This document shows, piece after piece, positions 24,959 through 34,487 of a stretch of 64,000 nucleotides of DNA. The position numbers and the translations under genes were made by a program. The stretch covers positions 1-64,000 of the forward strand of contig WQZB01000005.1 of NCBI GenBank assembly GCA_009780955.1, given 5' to 3'. Below the pieces are notes generated by a model. It was not told where the DNA came from. It searched no databases and saw only the letters and a program-made list of their open reading frames with translations. Every line of letters begins with the position of its first letter. Within the stretch, counting starts at the first letter, position 1. This DNA comes from Polyangiaceae bacterium (GTDB lineage Bacteria; Myxococcota_A; Polyangia; Polyangiales; Polyangiaceae).

Positions 24959-27900
24959 CTACTTCGTTCCTTGGCGGATTACTTCGTAAAACTGTTCGAG
25001 CCCGTGCTCTTTGTTCGTGAGAAAGTCGACGACTTCGTCGCTGACGTTCGCGTAGTCGGATTTCGCGAGCGTGCCCCCGTAGGGCTGCGTGGGATCGACC
25101 CGGTTGACGTCGGCAGCCACATCAAGAATTACTTGAATTGGTGCCTGCCCTTTGAAATCGCCATCGTTGATCGGCGTAACAAGGTTCTTGAGCGCCACGG
25201 CAAGCACCTGATTCGGATCGACCTCACGAGCGCAAATCTCCGTACCGCCGGCGTTGTAATATCGTCCGCTCGTGCGTGAAAGCAGCGCCATCTGCGCATC
25301 AACGAAGCTTTTCTGCGTAATGTGCCCTGAGCTGTCTTTCACCGAAGCGCCGAACGCGGACGCGGCCAGGTGCGCGAGCGGGACCAGATTCTGTTCGTCG
25401 CGCAGCAGCTGAACGATGTCGTCGGCGAATGCGAGCACACCTGTCTGCGCGGCGTTGGGCGATGCACTATCGAGCAAGTACTGCAGAAGCAATTCGATCT
25501 GCTTACGCCCTTCGGGATCGCGACGAACCACGTCAGCGACTTCGAGGCTGGTCGCCGCGAGAGGACCGGTGAGCATGTCTTGGGCCTTTTTCGGGAGCGT
25601 GTCGAGCGCCCAATCGCACCTTGCATAGGGCGGCGAGAAGGAGTTCGGGCAATTCGCCAAGAGCTGCGAGCGAAGCAGATCGACGACCGTGGGCCCCAAC
25701 TTCGTAATGGTGGGATTCTTGAAAGCCGCCGTGGACCCCGAACCCGTGATCGCAAGGAACTGATCGGCAAGCTGCGAGCGCGCCTGCTGGAAGGCCGCGT
25801 GCCTGCCCGTGTCGTCCGGATGCTGCGCCTCGTAAGCCGCGTACTGGGTGTCGATGGCGTCGAGCGCGTTGGTCACGAGGTACATGGGAGTGACCTGCGG
25901 AACGAGTGTGCCGTCGTTACGCGTCGTGGTGGACTTGCCGTTGCGATCGACGAGCTTGAGGGTGTTCTTTGCGTAGTTTGGATCGAGCGCCGCGCGCGTG
26001 GCCGCGGCCATCACGTCAACGCCGGTAATGGCTGTCGATCCCGCAGCCGTGCACGAGCCATTCGCGTTGGCCGCGTCGCAGCGCACAATCGGCATTTGAT
26101 TAATGGTTCTTACGAGCTCGCTCACCGCCGGAACGATATCGGTCGCAAACGTATCGACGATAATCGGCTCATACGAATTCGCGCCGTCGCGCGGGCAAGG
26201 CCCGCCCCCAATCACACGGCATTCTTCGTAGCTTGCCGAGGCATCGGGGAAATGCTTGTATGTTGCAGCGTTGAGCGCGAGGTATAGGTCTTCGCGCTTG
26301 TGCTTGACAAAGGCGCTCAACAACGGCCGTACCGCGTCGAAAAAGCCGAAATGCTCGAACGTGAAGATCGTGCCGTGCTGGCGCTGCTCCAGCCACTCGC
26401 CGTCGGGGCAATCGCGTAGGCCATGGATTTTGCCGTCTGGCCACGCATCGACCGCGGTTGGATTCGGATCGTCGATGATGCGTTCCGGGCACACGCTCGA
26501 GCCGGTGTGCTCGCCTTCGGCATCTTCGAGATACGTTTTCGTCGTTGTGTTGACGTTGTCGTTCTGGAAGTCGAAAAACGTGTACCGGCTCAACCATTCC
26601 GGTTTTGGCGCGAGCACCTTTGAGCTCGTGTCTGTCCAAAAATTCGTGATGCCACACGAATTTTGCAGGATGTCGACGGTGGTCGCTCCGAGGTGGAAGA
26701 GTACTAGGTCAACGCCGTTTCGAAGGGTGTCGTTGCGCATGTAAATCGTGCCCGGCGGCGGGGTTTCGTTGTTGCGGCCAAGGGCGGGATCGGCTGCGGC
26801 GTTCACCATCGCATCGACGTAAGAACCCCCGAGATTTTTTAGTATGTAAACTTCGCATTCCTTGTAGGTAGTGGGGCCGCCAATGCCGGTTACGTTCGAC
26901 AAAGACAAGGGCATCGTGAGAGGGAGACCCAAGTATTTCACATGGACTACTGCACCTTCTTTGTTGCACTTGGTGACGCCGGTGGTATCCGCGACGAGCT
27001 GCATCCAGCGCGTGAGCGCGCTGCGATTGCTGCCGGTTTGGGGTGCGCTACGGTCGACCGGCGTAACCATTTCGCCGGCGCTGTTCGTGGTTTCATTCCA
27101 CGGAGGCCCGTTGAGATCATTGATGTTGTAAACGATAGAGTCTTTGAAGTGGGCGTCGTTGGCGTACACTTGGCCAATTTGTTCCGTGGCCGGATCGGCA
27201 ATGGCGCGGAGCAAATCTTCAAGCAAGCCGGGTTCTTGGGCGATTTGCCCCATGATGTCGAACGTGTCGTCCCAATACGTCGACGTGGGCGGAATCTTCG
27301 CTTCGGTATGCGTTTTGGCAATGTCGAGGGCTGTAAGCAAATCGCCAACGGCGCGCGCAAGTGGCATGGGTTGATTGGCAATCAAGTCGTGCGCCATGGC
27401 GAGCGTGGCGTCGGTGTTTCTGTCACCGAGCATCACGCCCGCCGCGTAAACCAAGTCAAGTATGGGCGAATCAACCCCAATGCCGTCGTACGAAACCGAT
27501 GGCGCATTCGCGTACGTTTTGGTGGCCTTCACGCGCGGCCCCACCGTCACGTAGGCGCCAGCAAGCAAGTTCATGAGGGTTTCGTGATTCGCTGCCGGAT
27601 CGGGATTCACGAGCGCCAAAAGGTCGGTCATGACGCGCGCCGCCGCCGTGCGACTCGTGTCGATGTAGTCGTAAAGAAGCTGGCCATTGACGAGCGGCCG
27701 ACCGTAAGGGTCGCGCGTGACGTTGTCGACCGTGCCTGAATTTGGGAATGGCGTGGGCGCAACCGAGTTATCGGACGTGACAAACTGGCCCGTGTCATCG
27801 ACGTCGGGCAGCCCGTCGCCGTCGCTGTCGACGAAAGGCGATGGAACACCGCCGCCCGCGAGCGCCGCGTACCCGCGCGAATCGCGCTTGACGATGTAGT

Positions 27901-29008
27901 TCGGCGGGTTATTGCCGAAGGAGTCGTCGGTTACGAAGACGACTTGCGAGGCGATCTCGAGGTTGTCACGCGGCCTCGACAGCAAAACGCGACCGGTGGC
28001 AGGATCGGTCGTTGTAACTAGCGGCGGCAGTGCGGGATCAACGGTAACGTCGAGCAGCTCACTTTGGGCTGCTGCGAGCAGCTGGTTGAGTGCCGCATTG
28101 CCAGGCCCAGGCACCGGAATGCGCGCGCCCGTGTCGTCGTACTTAGGGTTGAGACTGAAAGGTTGCGAGTCGGCCGACAGCAGACTCAGGCTCGCGTTCG
28201 ACAGATCACGCAAATTCGGGTACGCAACCACCGGGCGCACTGGCCCCAATGCCGTGTCGATGGGGTAGTAGCCCTGGCGACCCGACATGCGCGCCCACGC
28301 GGCTTGGGCTTCAGCCAAGTTTTTGAAATCGTCAACGACGCGCGAAAGCGATTCGGTTGAATTAGGCAACGTGCCGTCGTTGTAAAGGGGGCCCATGCGA
28401 CCGAGCCAATCGGCCACCGCGGTGGGGAACGAGCCCTGGCCACCGGTTGGCGCCGCACTGCACGACTTGGTTTCGTCGGCGTTGTCGAGATCTTTGATGG
28501 CGACAGTTTCTTTTGGAAACGTCGCATCGAATGCACGAATCAGATCGGCGCGCCGCCGTGCGAGCGCCTCGATGCGACCAACCGATGTGCTCCGCGATTG
28601 TTGTTGCGCCGCCATGGTCACGGTTTGGCCATGCACGTTGACACCCGTAGCAATGGCTGGAAGTGCGGCTTGATCGACAACGCTCGCGTAGGTGCCAGCC
28701 GCAGACTTGTGACAAATATCGTGAAAGGATGCGCCGGAGAGATCTTCGGTCAGCACCTGAGCCCCCACGCGATCGCAAATGACACCGAACATTTCTTCGC
28801 CGACGGTGCCTCGCTCAGGCAACGTGCGTGACGTGTCGAACTTCGAGCATGCAGGAACAAGGACAGCAAGCGTGGCAAGCGCGAATGGCGACATGGCCAG
28901 GACAGTCGGCGCCGAACGCGCTACCGAATGGATCGATGGATCCCCGCCAGGGCCCCATGGTTTAGACTGCAAAGTCCTCGCCTGGCTTAAGCTTCGACGC
29001 CGTTTCAT
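24959..29008 (-). CDS. Giant lipoprotein of unknown function
   Basis: The 1349-residue product is not recognised by family. The long N-terminus ends in a lipobox-like VLVPACSKFD (Cys about 53). Later there is a calcium-binding-type loop DSDGDGLPDVDD near residue 395 and eight or more Cys residues, for example CNKEGA, KECEVYI and CPERIIDD. No repeats or catalytic motifs were seen. GGAGG lies seven bases before the ATG at 29008, so that start is preferred to 29020. The downstream FadL-type porin gene suggests an outer-membrane uptake or surface role, but that is only contextual. Confidence 0.7.
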   Translation of the reverse strand: MKRRRSLSQARTLQSKPWGPGGDPSIHSVARSAPTVLAMSPFALATLAVLVPACSKFDTSRTLPERGTVGEEMFGVICDRVGAQVLTEDLSGASFHDICHKSAAGTYASVVDQAALPAIATGVNVHGQTVTMAAQQQSRSTSVGRIEALARRRADLIRAFDATFPKETVAIKDLDNADETKSCSAAPTGGQGSFPTAVADWLGRMGPLYNDGTLPNSTESLSRVVDDFKNLAEAQAAWARMSGRQGYYPIDTALGPVRPVVAYPNLRDLSNASLSLLSADSQPFSLNPKYDDTGARIPVPGPGNAALNQLLAAAQSELLDVTVDPALPPLVTTTDPATGRVLLSRPRDNLEIASQVVFVTDDSFGNNPPNYIVKRDSRGYAALAGGGVPSPFVDSDGDGLPDVDDTGQFVTSDNSVAPTPFPNSGTVDNVTRDPYGRPLVNGQLLYDYIDTSRTAAARVMTDLLALVNPDPAANHETLMNLLAGAYVTVGPRVKATKTYANAPSVSYDGIGVDSPILDLVYAAGVMLGDRNTDATLAMAHDLIANQPMPLARAVGDLLTALDIAKTHTEAKIPPTSTYWDDTFDIMGQIAQEPGLLEDLLRAIADPATEQIGQVYANDAHFKDSIVYNINDLNGPPWNETTNSAGEMVTPVDRSAPQTGSNRSALTRWMQLVADTTGVTKCNKEGAVVHVKYLGLPLTMPLSLSNVTGIGGPTTYKECEVYILKNLGGSYVDAMVNAAADPALGRNNETPPPGTIYMRNDTLRNGVDLVLFHLGATTVDILQNSCGITNFWTDTSSKVLAPKPEWLSRYTFFDFQNDNVNTTTKTYLEDAEGEHTGSSVCPERIIDDPNPTAVDAWPDGKIHGLRDCPDGEWLEQRQHGTIFTFEHFGFFDAVRPLLSAFVKHKREDLYLALNAATYKHFPDASASYEECRVIGGGPCPRDGANSYEPIIVDTFATDIVPAVSELVRTINQMPIVRCDAANANGSCTAAGSTAITGVDVMAAATRAALDPNYAKNTLKLVDRNGKSTTTRNDGTLVPQVTPMYLVTNALDAIDTQYAAYEAQHPDDTGRHAAFQQARSQLADQFLAITGSGSTAAFKNPTITKLGPTVVDLLRSQLLANCPNSFSPPYARCDWALDTLPKKAQDMLTGPLAATSLEVADVVRRDPEGRKQIELLLQYLLDSASPNAAQTGVLAFADDIVQLLRDEQNLVPLAHLAASAFGASVKDSSGHITQKSFVDAQMALLSRTSGRYYNAGGTEICAREVDPNQVLAVALKNLVTPINDGDFKGQAPIQVILDVAADVNRVDPTQPYGGTLAKSDYANVSDEVVDFLTNKEHGLEQFYEVIRQGTK

Positions 29009-29062
29009 TACTGCCTCCATACATCAAGCTTTGTGAACGAAAGAACGAATGAAAGGAATGCT

Positions 29063-30490
29063 ATGCTCGAGAAAACAACCGCTGTAATTCTTGCTGCCGG
29101 CCTCGGAAAGCGGATGAACAGTTCGCTACCGAAGGTGCTGCACTTGGTGGCGGGTCGACCGCTCATTCACTTCCCTGTGCATGCGGCACTCGAAGCAGGT
29201 TGCGATAAAGTTGTCGTTGTTGTGGGTCACGGCCGCGAACGAATCGAGAAGTTTATCTTCAATAATTTCGGCACCAACGGCAAGGTGAAAACTTCAGTAC
29301 AGAAAGAACCTTTGGGAACAGGTGACGCAACGCGTTCTGGAGTTGACACAATCGGTCACAATACTGGACGAGCGGTCATTTTTTATGGAGATGTACCCCT
29401 GTTGACCGGACAAGATATTGCGGCTGTTGCCAAGGCTCTCGACGCCGACCCATCGGCTGTTTTGGCCATTGCCACGTGCACCACCGACGATCCTTTTGGT
29501 TACGGCCGCATCGTACGCGATGCATCGGGACATATTGTGGAAATCCGCGAACAGCGCGATTTGCGCACCGATACCGAGCGAGCCATCAAAGAATGGAACC
29601 CTGGCATTTATGTGGCTCGCCTTGGGTTTTTGAAAGAAGCTCTTTCGTCGCTCAAGCCGAATAATGCACAAGGCGAATATTATCTGACTGATATAGTCAG
29701 TTTTGCAACGCAGCGCGGCGACCGGGTTGTTGGAGTGCCGTCACGCGCCGACGTGATGTGTGGGGTCAACGACCGCGCCCAACTCGCAGATGTGGACCGT
29801 GCCATGTGCGCTCGCATCGCGCACCATTGGCGAACCCAAGGCGTGACGATTCGCGATGGCGCGCGCGTTGAAGACGGCGTGGTCCTTGGCCGCGACGTAA
29901 CGATTGAAAGCTTTGCGGTTTTGCGCGGCACCACGAGCGTGGGCGAAGGCGCAACCATCGATGTTGGGTGCGTGCTGACGAACGCAGACGTTGGCCAAGG
30001 TGTCACGCTCAAGCCGTACTCCATCGTGACCGATTCCATTGTGCGAGCGCGCGCGCAAATCGGCCCCTTTTCGCACTTGCGTCCGAAAAGCATCATCGGC
30101 GAAGAGGCCCATGTTGGCAATTTCGTCGAAACGAAGAAAACAACGATGGATCGCGGCGCGAAAGCAAACCACCTCGCCTACCTTGGCGACGGCGTCATTG
30201 GCGCGGGCGCGAACATCGGCGCGGGGACTATCTTCTGCAACTACGACGGCTTTCAGAAGCACACCACACGCGTCGGCACGAATGCCTTTGTCGGCTCCGA
30301 CTCGCAGCTCGTTGCGCCCGTCACCGTGGGCGACGGTGCGTACATCGGAACCGGAACCACCGTCACGCGCAACGTGCCTTCGGGTGCGCTGGCCATCGGC
30401 CGCGCCAAGCAGGAAAACAAAGAAGGATATGCAGATCGATTGCGCGCGCGTCTCAAAGCGCAAAAAGAATCTGCAAAGGAATCGGAGTAA
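29063..30490 (+). CDS. glmU: Bifunctional GlmU: UDP-GlcNAc pyrophosphorylase and GlcN-1-P acetyltransferase
   Basis: GlmU acetylates glucosamine-1-phosphate and then couples it to UTP, giving UDP-GlcNAc for peptidoglycan and LPS. The 475-residue protein has the N-terminal nucleotidyltransferase signature LAAGLGKRMNSSLPKVLH, then GTGDATRSG and YGDVPLL. The C-terminal left-handed beta-helix contains GPFSHLRPKS, GNFVETKKTTM, HLAYLGDGVIGAGANIGAGT and NYDGFQKH (acetyltransferase site). The ATG at 29063 has AAAGGAA upstream. Only seven bases separate it from murA, which fits a wall-precursor operon. Confidence 0.95.
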   Translation: MLEKTTAVILAAGLGKRMNSSLPKVLHLVAGRPLIHFPVHAALEAGCDKVVVVVGHGRERIEKFIFNNFGTNGKVKTSVQKEPLGTGDATRSGVDTIGHNTGRAVIFYGDVPLLTGQDIAAVAKALDADPSAVLAIATCTTDDPFGYGRIVRDASGHIVEIREQRDLRTDTERAIKEWNPGIYVARLGFLKEALSSLKPNNAQGEYYLTDIVSFATQRGDRVVGVPSRADVMCGVNDRAQLADVDRAMCARIAHHWRTQGVTIRDGARVEDGVVLGRDVTIESFAVLRGTTSVGEGATIDVGCVLTNADVGQGVTLKPYSIVTDSIVRARAQIGPFSHLRPKSIIGEEAHVGNFVETKKTTMDRGAKANHLAYLGDGVIGAGANIGAGTIFCNYDGFQKHTTRVGTNAFVGSDSQLVAPVTVGDGAYIGTGTTVTRNVPSGALAIGRAKQENKEGYADRLRARLKAQKESAKESE

Positions 30491-30497
30491 ATAGCTT

Positions 30498-31781
30498 ATG
30501 GATGCACTTCGCATTCGAGGTACGGGAAAACCACTCAAAGGCACGGTGCGAATCAGCGGCGCGAAGAACGCCGCGCTACCCATCTTGTGTGCCACGCTGC
30601 TCTCCGACGGCGAGAGCCTTCTTCGCAATGTGCCGAAGCTCCGTGATATGGAAACAACATCGGCGCTTCTGCGTTTCCTTGGCCGCGACGTTCATTTCGA
30701 CGCGCCCGAAATTCGCGTTCGCGCAGGCTCGCAAGTGCGCCCCGAAGCGCCGTACGAGCTCGTCAAGCAGATGCGCGCAAGCGTCTTGGTTCTTGGTCCG
30801 CTGGTCGCGCGCTTCGGTCGTGCGAAAGTTTCGCTTCCTGGTGGATGCGCCATTGGCGCCCGGCCCATTGACCAACACCTCAAAGGCCTCGAAGCCATGG
30901 GCGCCAGCATCCGCCTCGAGCGCGGCTACGTCATCGCCGAGGGTCCAGGCAATGGCGGCCGGCTTCGCGGCGCCGAAATTTCGTTCGATCTGCCCACGGT
31001 TACGGGCACCGAAAACCTCATGATGGCCGCAGCGCTCGCGAAAGGTCGCACCACGCTCGTCAATTGCGCTCGCGAACCCGAGGTCGAAGAGCTCGCACGA
31101 ATCCTCAACAAAATGGGCGCCGAGGTGAATGGCGCCGGCACCGACGTCATGCACATCGTGGGTGCCGACCGCGGAACCCTTGCACCCTTCGACCACGCGA
31201 TCATCCCCGACCGCATCGAAGCAGGCACATACATGGTCGCTGCCGCGATGATTCAAGGCGGTGACGTGCTGCTCGAGGGCGCCGAAATAAGCCACCTCGA
31301 GGCGCTTTCAAGCAAAATGCGTGCAGCAGGAGTCGATATCTCGAGCGAAGGGCAAAGTGTACGGGTGCGAAGAAGCGGCCCGCTTCGTGCGACGAACATC
31401 ACAACCGCACCCCACCCCGGTTTTCCCACCGACATGCAAGCGCAATTTCTCGCGCTCATGGCCATCGCGCACGGCGAAAGCGTCATCAGCGAAACCATCT
31501 TCGAGAATCGCTTCATGCACGTTCCCGAGCTTCAGCGCATGGGCGCCAGCGTCGTGGTTCGCGGAAACACCGCGGTTGTGCAAGGGGTCAAAAAGCTTTA
31601 TGGCGCATCGGTCATGGCAACCGATCTCCGGGCAAGTGCTTCGCTCGTCATCGCGGGCCTATCCGCCGACGACACCGAGATCCGCCGCGTTTATCATCTC
31701 GATCGCGGCTACGAATGCATCGAAGAAAAGCTTCGCGGACTCGGCGGCAACGTCGAGCGCGTACGCGGTGCGGAAGCGTGA
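30498..31781 (+). CDS. murA: UDP-GlcNAc 1-carboxyvinyltransferase
   Basis: MurA transfers enolpyruvate from PEP to UDP-GlcNAc, the first committed step of peptidoglycan synthesis. The 427-residue protein has the usual length and motifs: [16 protein letters not shown] at the start, [16 protein letters not shown] with the catalytic Cys (the fosfomycin target in other bacteria), [13 protein letters not shown], and [13 protein letters not shown] near the end. It is preceded closely by glmU, and its TGA overlaps the ATG of hisG, so the three are probably co-transcribed. Confidence 0.97.
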   Translation: MDALRIRGTGKPLKGTVRISGAKNAALPILCATLLSDGESLLRNVPKLRDMETTSALLRFLGRDVHFDAPEIRVRAGSQVRPEAPYELVKQMRASVLVLGPLVARFGRAKVSLPGGCAIGARPIDQHLKGLEAMGASIRLERGYVIAEGPGNGGRLRGAEISFDLPTVTGTENLMMAAALAKGRTTLVNCAREPEVEELARILNKMGAEVNGAGTDVMHIVGADRGTLAPFDHAIIPDRIEAGTYMVAAAMIQGGDVLLEGAEISHLEALSSKMRAAGVDISSEGQSVRVRRSGPLRATNITTAPHPGFPTDMQAQFLALMAIAHGESVISETIFENRFMHVPELQRMGASVVVRGNTAVVQGVKKLYGASVMATDLRASASLVIAGLSADDTEIRRVYHLDRGYECIEEKLRGLGGNVERVRGAEA

Positions 31782-32458
31782 TGTCCGCGCCGCTCATCAT
31801 GGCATTGCCAAAGGGGCGGTCGCTCGGCCCAGTGGCAACTCTCCTTTCGGCCGCTGGCATGCGCCCGCGGCCAACGGAAGAGAGCTCGCCTGCCACGCTG
31901 TACGAGGCGCTCACCGGTGAGAGCCGCGCGCTCATTCGCCATGCTATCGTCGCCGACTGCCCTGTCGATGTGCTCCTTCTCAAGCCTGACGACGTACCCA
32001 CGTACGTTGAATACGGAGCCGCCGATATGGGCATATCAGGGCGCGACGTTCTCAGCGAGCGCGAGGTCGACGTTTATCAACCCGTTGATCTTGGCGTTGC
32101 GAAGTGCCGCCTCGTCGTGGCTGGGAAAGCTGGCGCGCCGCTCGCGCGCGCGGGCCGCATGCCGCGTGTTGCAACCAAGTTTCCGCGCAGTGCAGCGGCC
32201 CACTTCGCGCAAAAGGGCATTCAGGTCGAAGTGGTCAACGTGCAAGGGTCGGTCGAACTCGCGCCGCTCGTGGGTCTTGCCGATTTCATCGTCGACCTCG
32301 TGGAAACAGGCGCGACCCTTGCGCAAAATGGCCTCGAAGTAAAAGAGGTCATTTCCCACGTTTCGTCGCTGTTCGTCGTGAATCGTGTATCATACAAATT
32401 ACACGCCGACGTCGTTGGGCCGCTCATCGACGCTTTGCGCGCCGCCACTACGGCGTAG
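31781..32458 (+). CDS. hisG: ATP phosphoribosyltransferase, short form
   Basis: HisG joins ATP and PRPP in the first step of histidine synthesis. At 225 residues this is the short (HisGS) form without the C-terminal regulatory domain. Motifs include IMALPKGRS at the start, YGAADMGISGRDVL, VATKFPRSAAAHF, VQGSVELAPLVGLADFIVDL and VETGATLAQNGL (PRPP loop). Short forms normally need HisZ as partner; no hisZ is in this window. The ATG at 31781 overlaps the murA stop codon. Its own end overlaps the convergent ComEA-like gene by 11 bp. Confidence 0.93.
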   Translation: MSAPLIMALPKGRSLGPVATLLSAAGMRPRPTEESSPATLYEALTGESRALIRHAIVADCPVDVLLLKPDDVPTYVEYGAADMGISGRDVLSEREVDVYQPVDLGVAKCRLVVAGKAGAPLARAGRMPRVATKFPRSAAAHFAQKGIQVEVVNVQGSVELAPLVGLADFIVDLVETGATLAQNGLEVKEVISHVSSLFVVNRVSYKLHADVVGPLIDALRAATTA

Positions 32459-33131
32459 CTCCGGCGTCGGGTGCCGGCGCGTCGAGACGCACCAGCGGTC
32501 TCCACTTTCTGATGAAGCTTCGACCAACACCTTTGACACGCATAAGGTCCTCGATGCGTTGAAAGCGACCAACGCGATGGCGAAGCGCAACGATGGCATT
32601 GGCGCGCTTGGCACCAACCCCTGGCAACCGCCGCAATTCGTCCTCGCCGGCGCTGTTCAGATACACCGGATCAGAAGGCGTTGCCCGGCTTGGCCGGCTT
32701 GCCGATCCGCGCTCATTGCGCTCATGTTCGCCTGGTGCCGCGGTGGCGGAGTCAGTGGCCTCTGCCGTGTTGGCTTGGGGCGCAGCCGTTGCGATGGCCG
32801 GCGCCGTTGCAGATGGCGCCACGGCGGCGGCCGGCTCCGCGCGGGCACCGTCGTTGTTGCTCCTTTCACTTGGAGCGCGGTTCTTCTCATTTAGAGCGCT
32901 TGAAGCGCTTGGAGCTGGCTGCGTTGCCGTTGCGGCCGTTGCATCAGAGCTGACAACGGCCGATCGCCCAATGTACGACAACAAGACGAGCGCGATGCCA
33001 ATGCCGAATGCACGGACAAGCAGCGGCGCGAACGTGGACTTTTGCACTTGTTCGCGAAAGCGCTCGCGCAGGGCGCGCAACTTGCTCGAGATCTTCGATT
33101 GACCGGGTGTGGCGGAAGCAGGCTTGTTCAT
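32448..33131 (-). CDS. ComEA-like membrane-anchored helix-hairpin-helix protein
   Basis: A 227-residue protein has one membrane span at about 40-56 (VRAFGIGIALVLLSYIG) and a long Ala/Thr/Ser linker. A C-terminal helix-hairpin-helix pair lies at about 155-215 (LNSAGEDELRRLPGVGAKRA, LMRVKGVGRSFIRKWRP). This is the ComEA architecture, which binds double-stranded DNA during natural transformation. The linker is unusually long. The ATG at 33131 has AAGGA seven bases upstream. No other competence gene is close by. Confidence 0.75.
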   Translation of the reverse strand: MNKPASATPGQSKISSKLRALRERFREQVQKSTFAPLLVRAFGIGIALVLLSYIGRSAVVSSDATAATATQPAPSASSALNEKNRAPSERSNNDGARAEPAAAVAPSATAPAIATAAPQANTAEATDSATAAPGEHERNERGSASRPSRATPSDPVYLNSAGEDELRRLPGVGAKRANAIVALRHRVGRFQRIEDLMRVKGVGRSFIRKWRPLVRLDAPAPDAGATP

Positions 33132-33320
33132 TGGTGTGTCCTTGGTAATGAGAGGCCTCGTGCGCGAGGCTCTTGGCGCCGTCATTGCGAGCCTTGGGCC
33201 AGCATGTCGCCCGCGGAATTTCAGCCTTTTTTCGTCCTTGGATTTGTCGCGGACAGATTTGGGGCTGGCGCCGACAGCCCGTGCTAAAATCGTAAGGATC
33301 TGACCCGTGGAGGATTGACT
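33132..33320. promoter_or_regulatory. Divergent intergenic region
   Basis: About 190 bp separate the divergent comEA-like and DUF362 genes and must hold both promoters. A perfect small hairpin (GCCTCGTGCGCGAGGC) and a GCTAAAATCG stretch near the DUF362 start are visible. No confident -35/-10 pair was identified. Confidence 0.35.
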
Positions 33321-34454
33321 ATGCCGCGTTTGCAGCCTGCAGATATTGAACAGGAACTTTCGCAGCTTGCATCGAAAGGCGATGTTGGGGGCGAATTGAG
33401 CCACGAATCAGGCATGGGTCGGCGCGCTTTCTTGGGAACCGCGGCCGTAGCCACCGCAACCCTTGCATCGGCCGGGGCGTTCGCTGGGCCCGCGGCAGGC
33501 GCGGTAGGCGCAAATCTCGCTGCGTCGCCACCCCAAGGCTTCTCGCCCATGTCGGCGCCTGGGAAGATCGTCAAGGTTTCGAAGGCCAATAGCCTGAAGC
33601 CAAATGGGCTGTATCCGAAAGACGACGACGCGAAAGCCATGCTCGAAAAAGCCTTGTGCGAGTTCACGGGAAAACGCGACATGCCCACCGCGATTGCACA
33701 ATTCATTCATAAAAACGATATCGTTTGCGTCAAAGTCAATGGCATTGCCAAGCAAAACATGAGCAACAACAAAGAGCTCGTTTTGCCTTTTCTCGAGGCC
33801 ATGATCGAATCGGGCGTAAAGCCCGAAAACATTACCGTGCTCGAGCAATATGGTAGTTACCTCGAAGGCACGCGCATCAGCGCAAGCAACGTTCCGAAGG
33901 GCGTCAAAATTGCCATTCACAACAATGGCAACGCGACCATGGAAGATCGGCTCATTCCCGGAACAGGCGTTCGCACGAAGTTCGTCCGGTACCTCACGGA
34001 AGCCACCGCGGTCGTCAACTTTGCGCTCATCAAAGATCACTCGATTTGCGGCTACACGGGGCTACTCAAAAACATGACGCATGGTTGCACCATCAACCCA
34101 AGTGACTTCCACGCGCACCACGCAAGTCCCCAAATTGCGCAATTGTACGCGCAAGACGTCGTCAAAAGCCGTATGCGCCTAGGCATCGTCGACGGCTTCA
34201 AAGTCATGTACGACGGCGGCCCGCTTTGGAAGCGCCCCGAAGCCGTCAAGCCACACGAAGCAGTTTACGTAGCCACCGATCCGGTGGCAATGGATGCCAT
34301 CGGCTGGGACATCGTCGAAAAGTATCGCGCCGACGGCAAGCTCAAGTCGCTCACCGAATCAGGGCGCGAGCCAGCCTACATCAAAGCCGCCGCCGACCTT
34401 GGTCTTGGCATTTTCGACCGCTCGCAAATCAAGGTCAAAGAATTCGTTATTTGA
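33321..34454 (+). CDS. Tat-exported DUF362 protein
   Basis: This 377-residue protein has a twin-arginine signal (GRRAFLGTAAVATATL, residues about 34-49), so it is probably folded before export. The mature part matches DUF362, with IVCVKVNGIAKQN, VNFALIKDHSICGYTGLLKN and DPVAMDAIGWDIVEKYRADG. DUF362 proteins often accompany Fe-S or other cofactor chemistry, but no Cys cluster of the CxxC type is seen here. The ATG at 33321 has GGAGG seven bases upstream. The gene converges with thrS, with a class-2 hairpin between them. Confidence 0.85.
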   Translation: MPRLQPADIEQELSQLASKGDVGGELSHESGMGRRAFLGTAAVATATLASAGAFAGPAAGAVGANLAASPPQGFSPMSAPGKIVKVSKANSLKPNGLYPKDDDAKAMLEKALCEFTGKRDMPTAIAQFIHKNDIVCVKVNGIAKQNMSNNKELVLPFLEAMIESGVKPENITVLEQYGSYLEGTRISASNVPKGVKIAIHNNGNATMEDRLIPGTGVRTKFVRYLTEATAVVNFALIKDHSICGYTGLLKNMTHGCTINPSDFHAHHASPQIAQLYAQDVVKSRMRLGIVDGFKVMYDGGPLWKRPEAVKPHEAVYVATDPVAMDAIGWDIVEKYRADGKLKSLTESGREPAYIKAAADLGLGIFDRSQIKVKEFVI

Positions 34455-34460
34455 TGATTC

Positions 34461-34487
34461 GTAGGGGCGCCATTCATGGTGCCCTAC
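34461..34487 (+). repeat. Class-2 single hairpin overlapping the thrS 3' end
   Basis: GTAGGGGCGCCATTCATGGT leads into GCCCTAC as an imperfect palindrome. It carries the thrS stop codon, and a T-run (TTTCT) follows the right arm. It could act as a terminator for the DUF362 transcript. Confidence 0.75.

Noticed and set aside
29033-29062. Upstream start for glmU
   Set aside because: The ATG at 29063 has a clear AAAGGAA site, and the family homology begins right after it.
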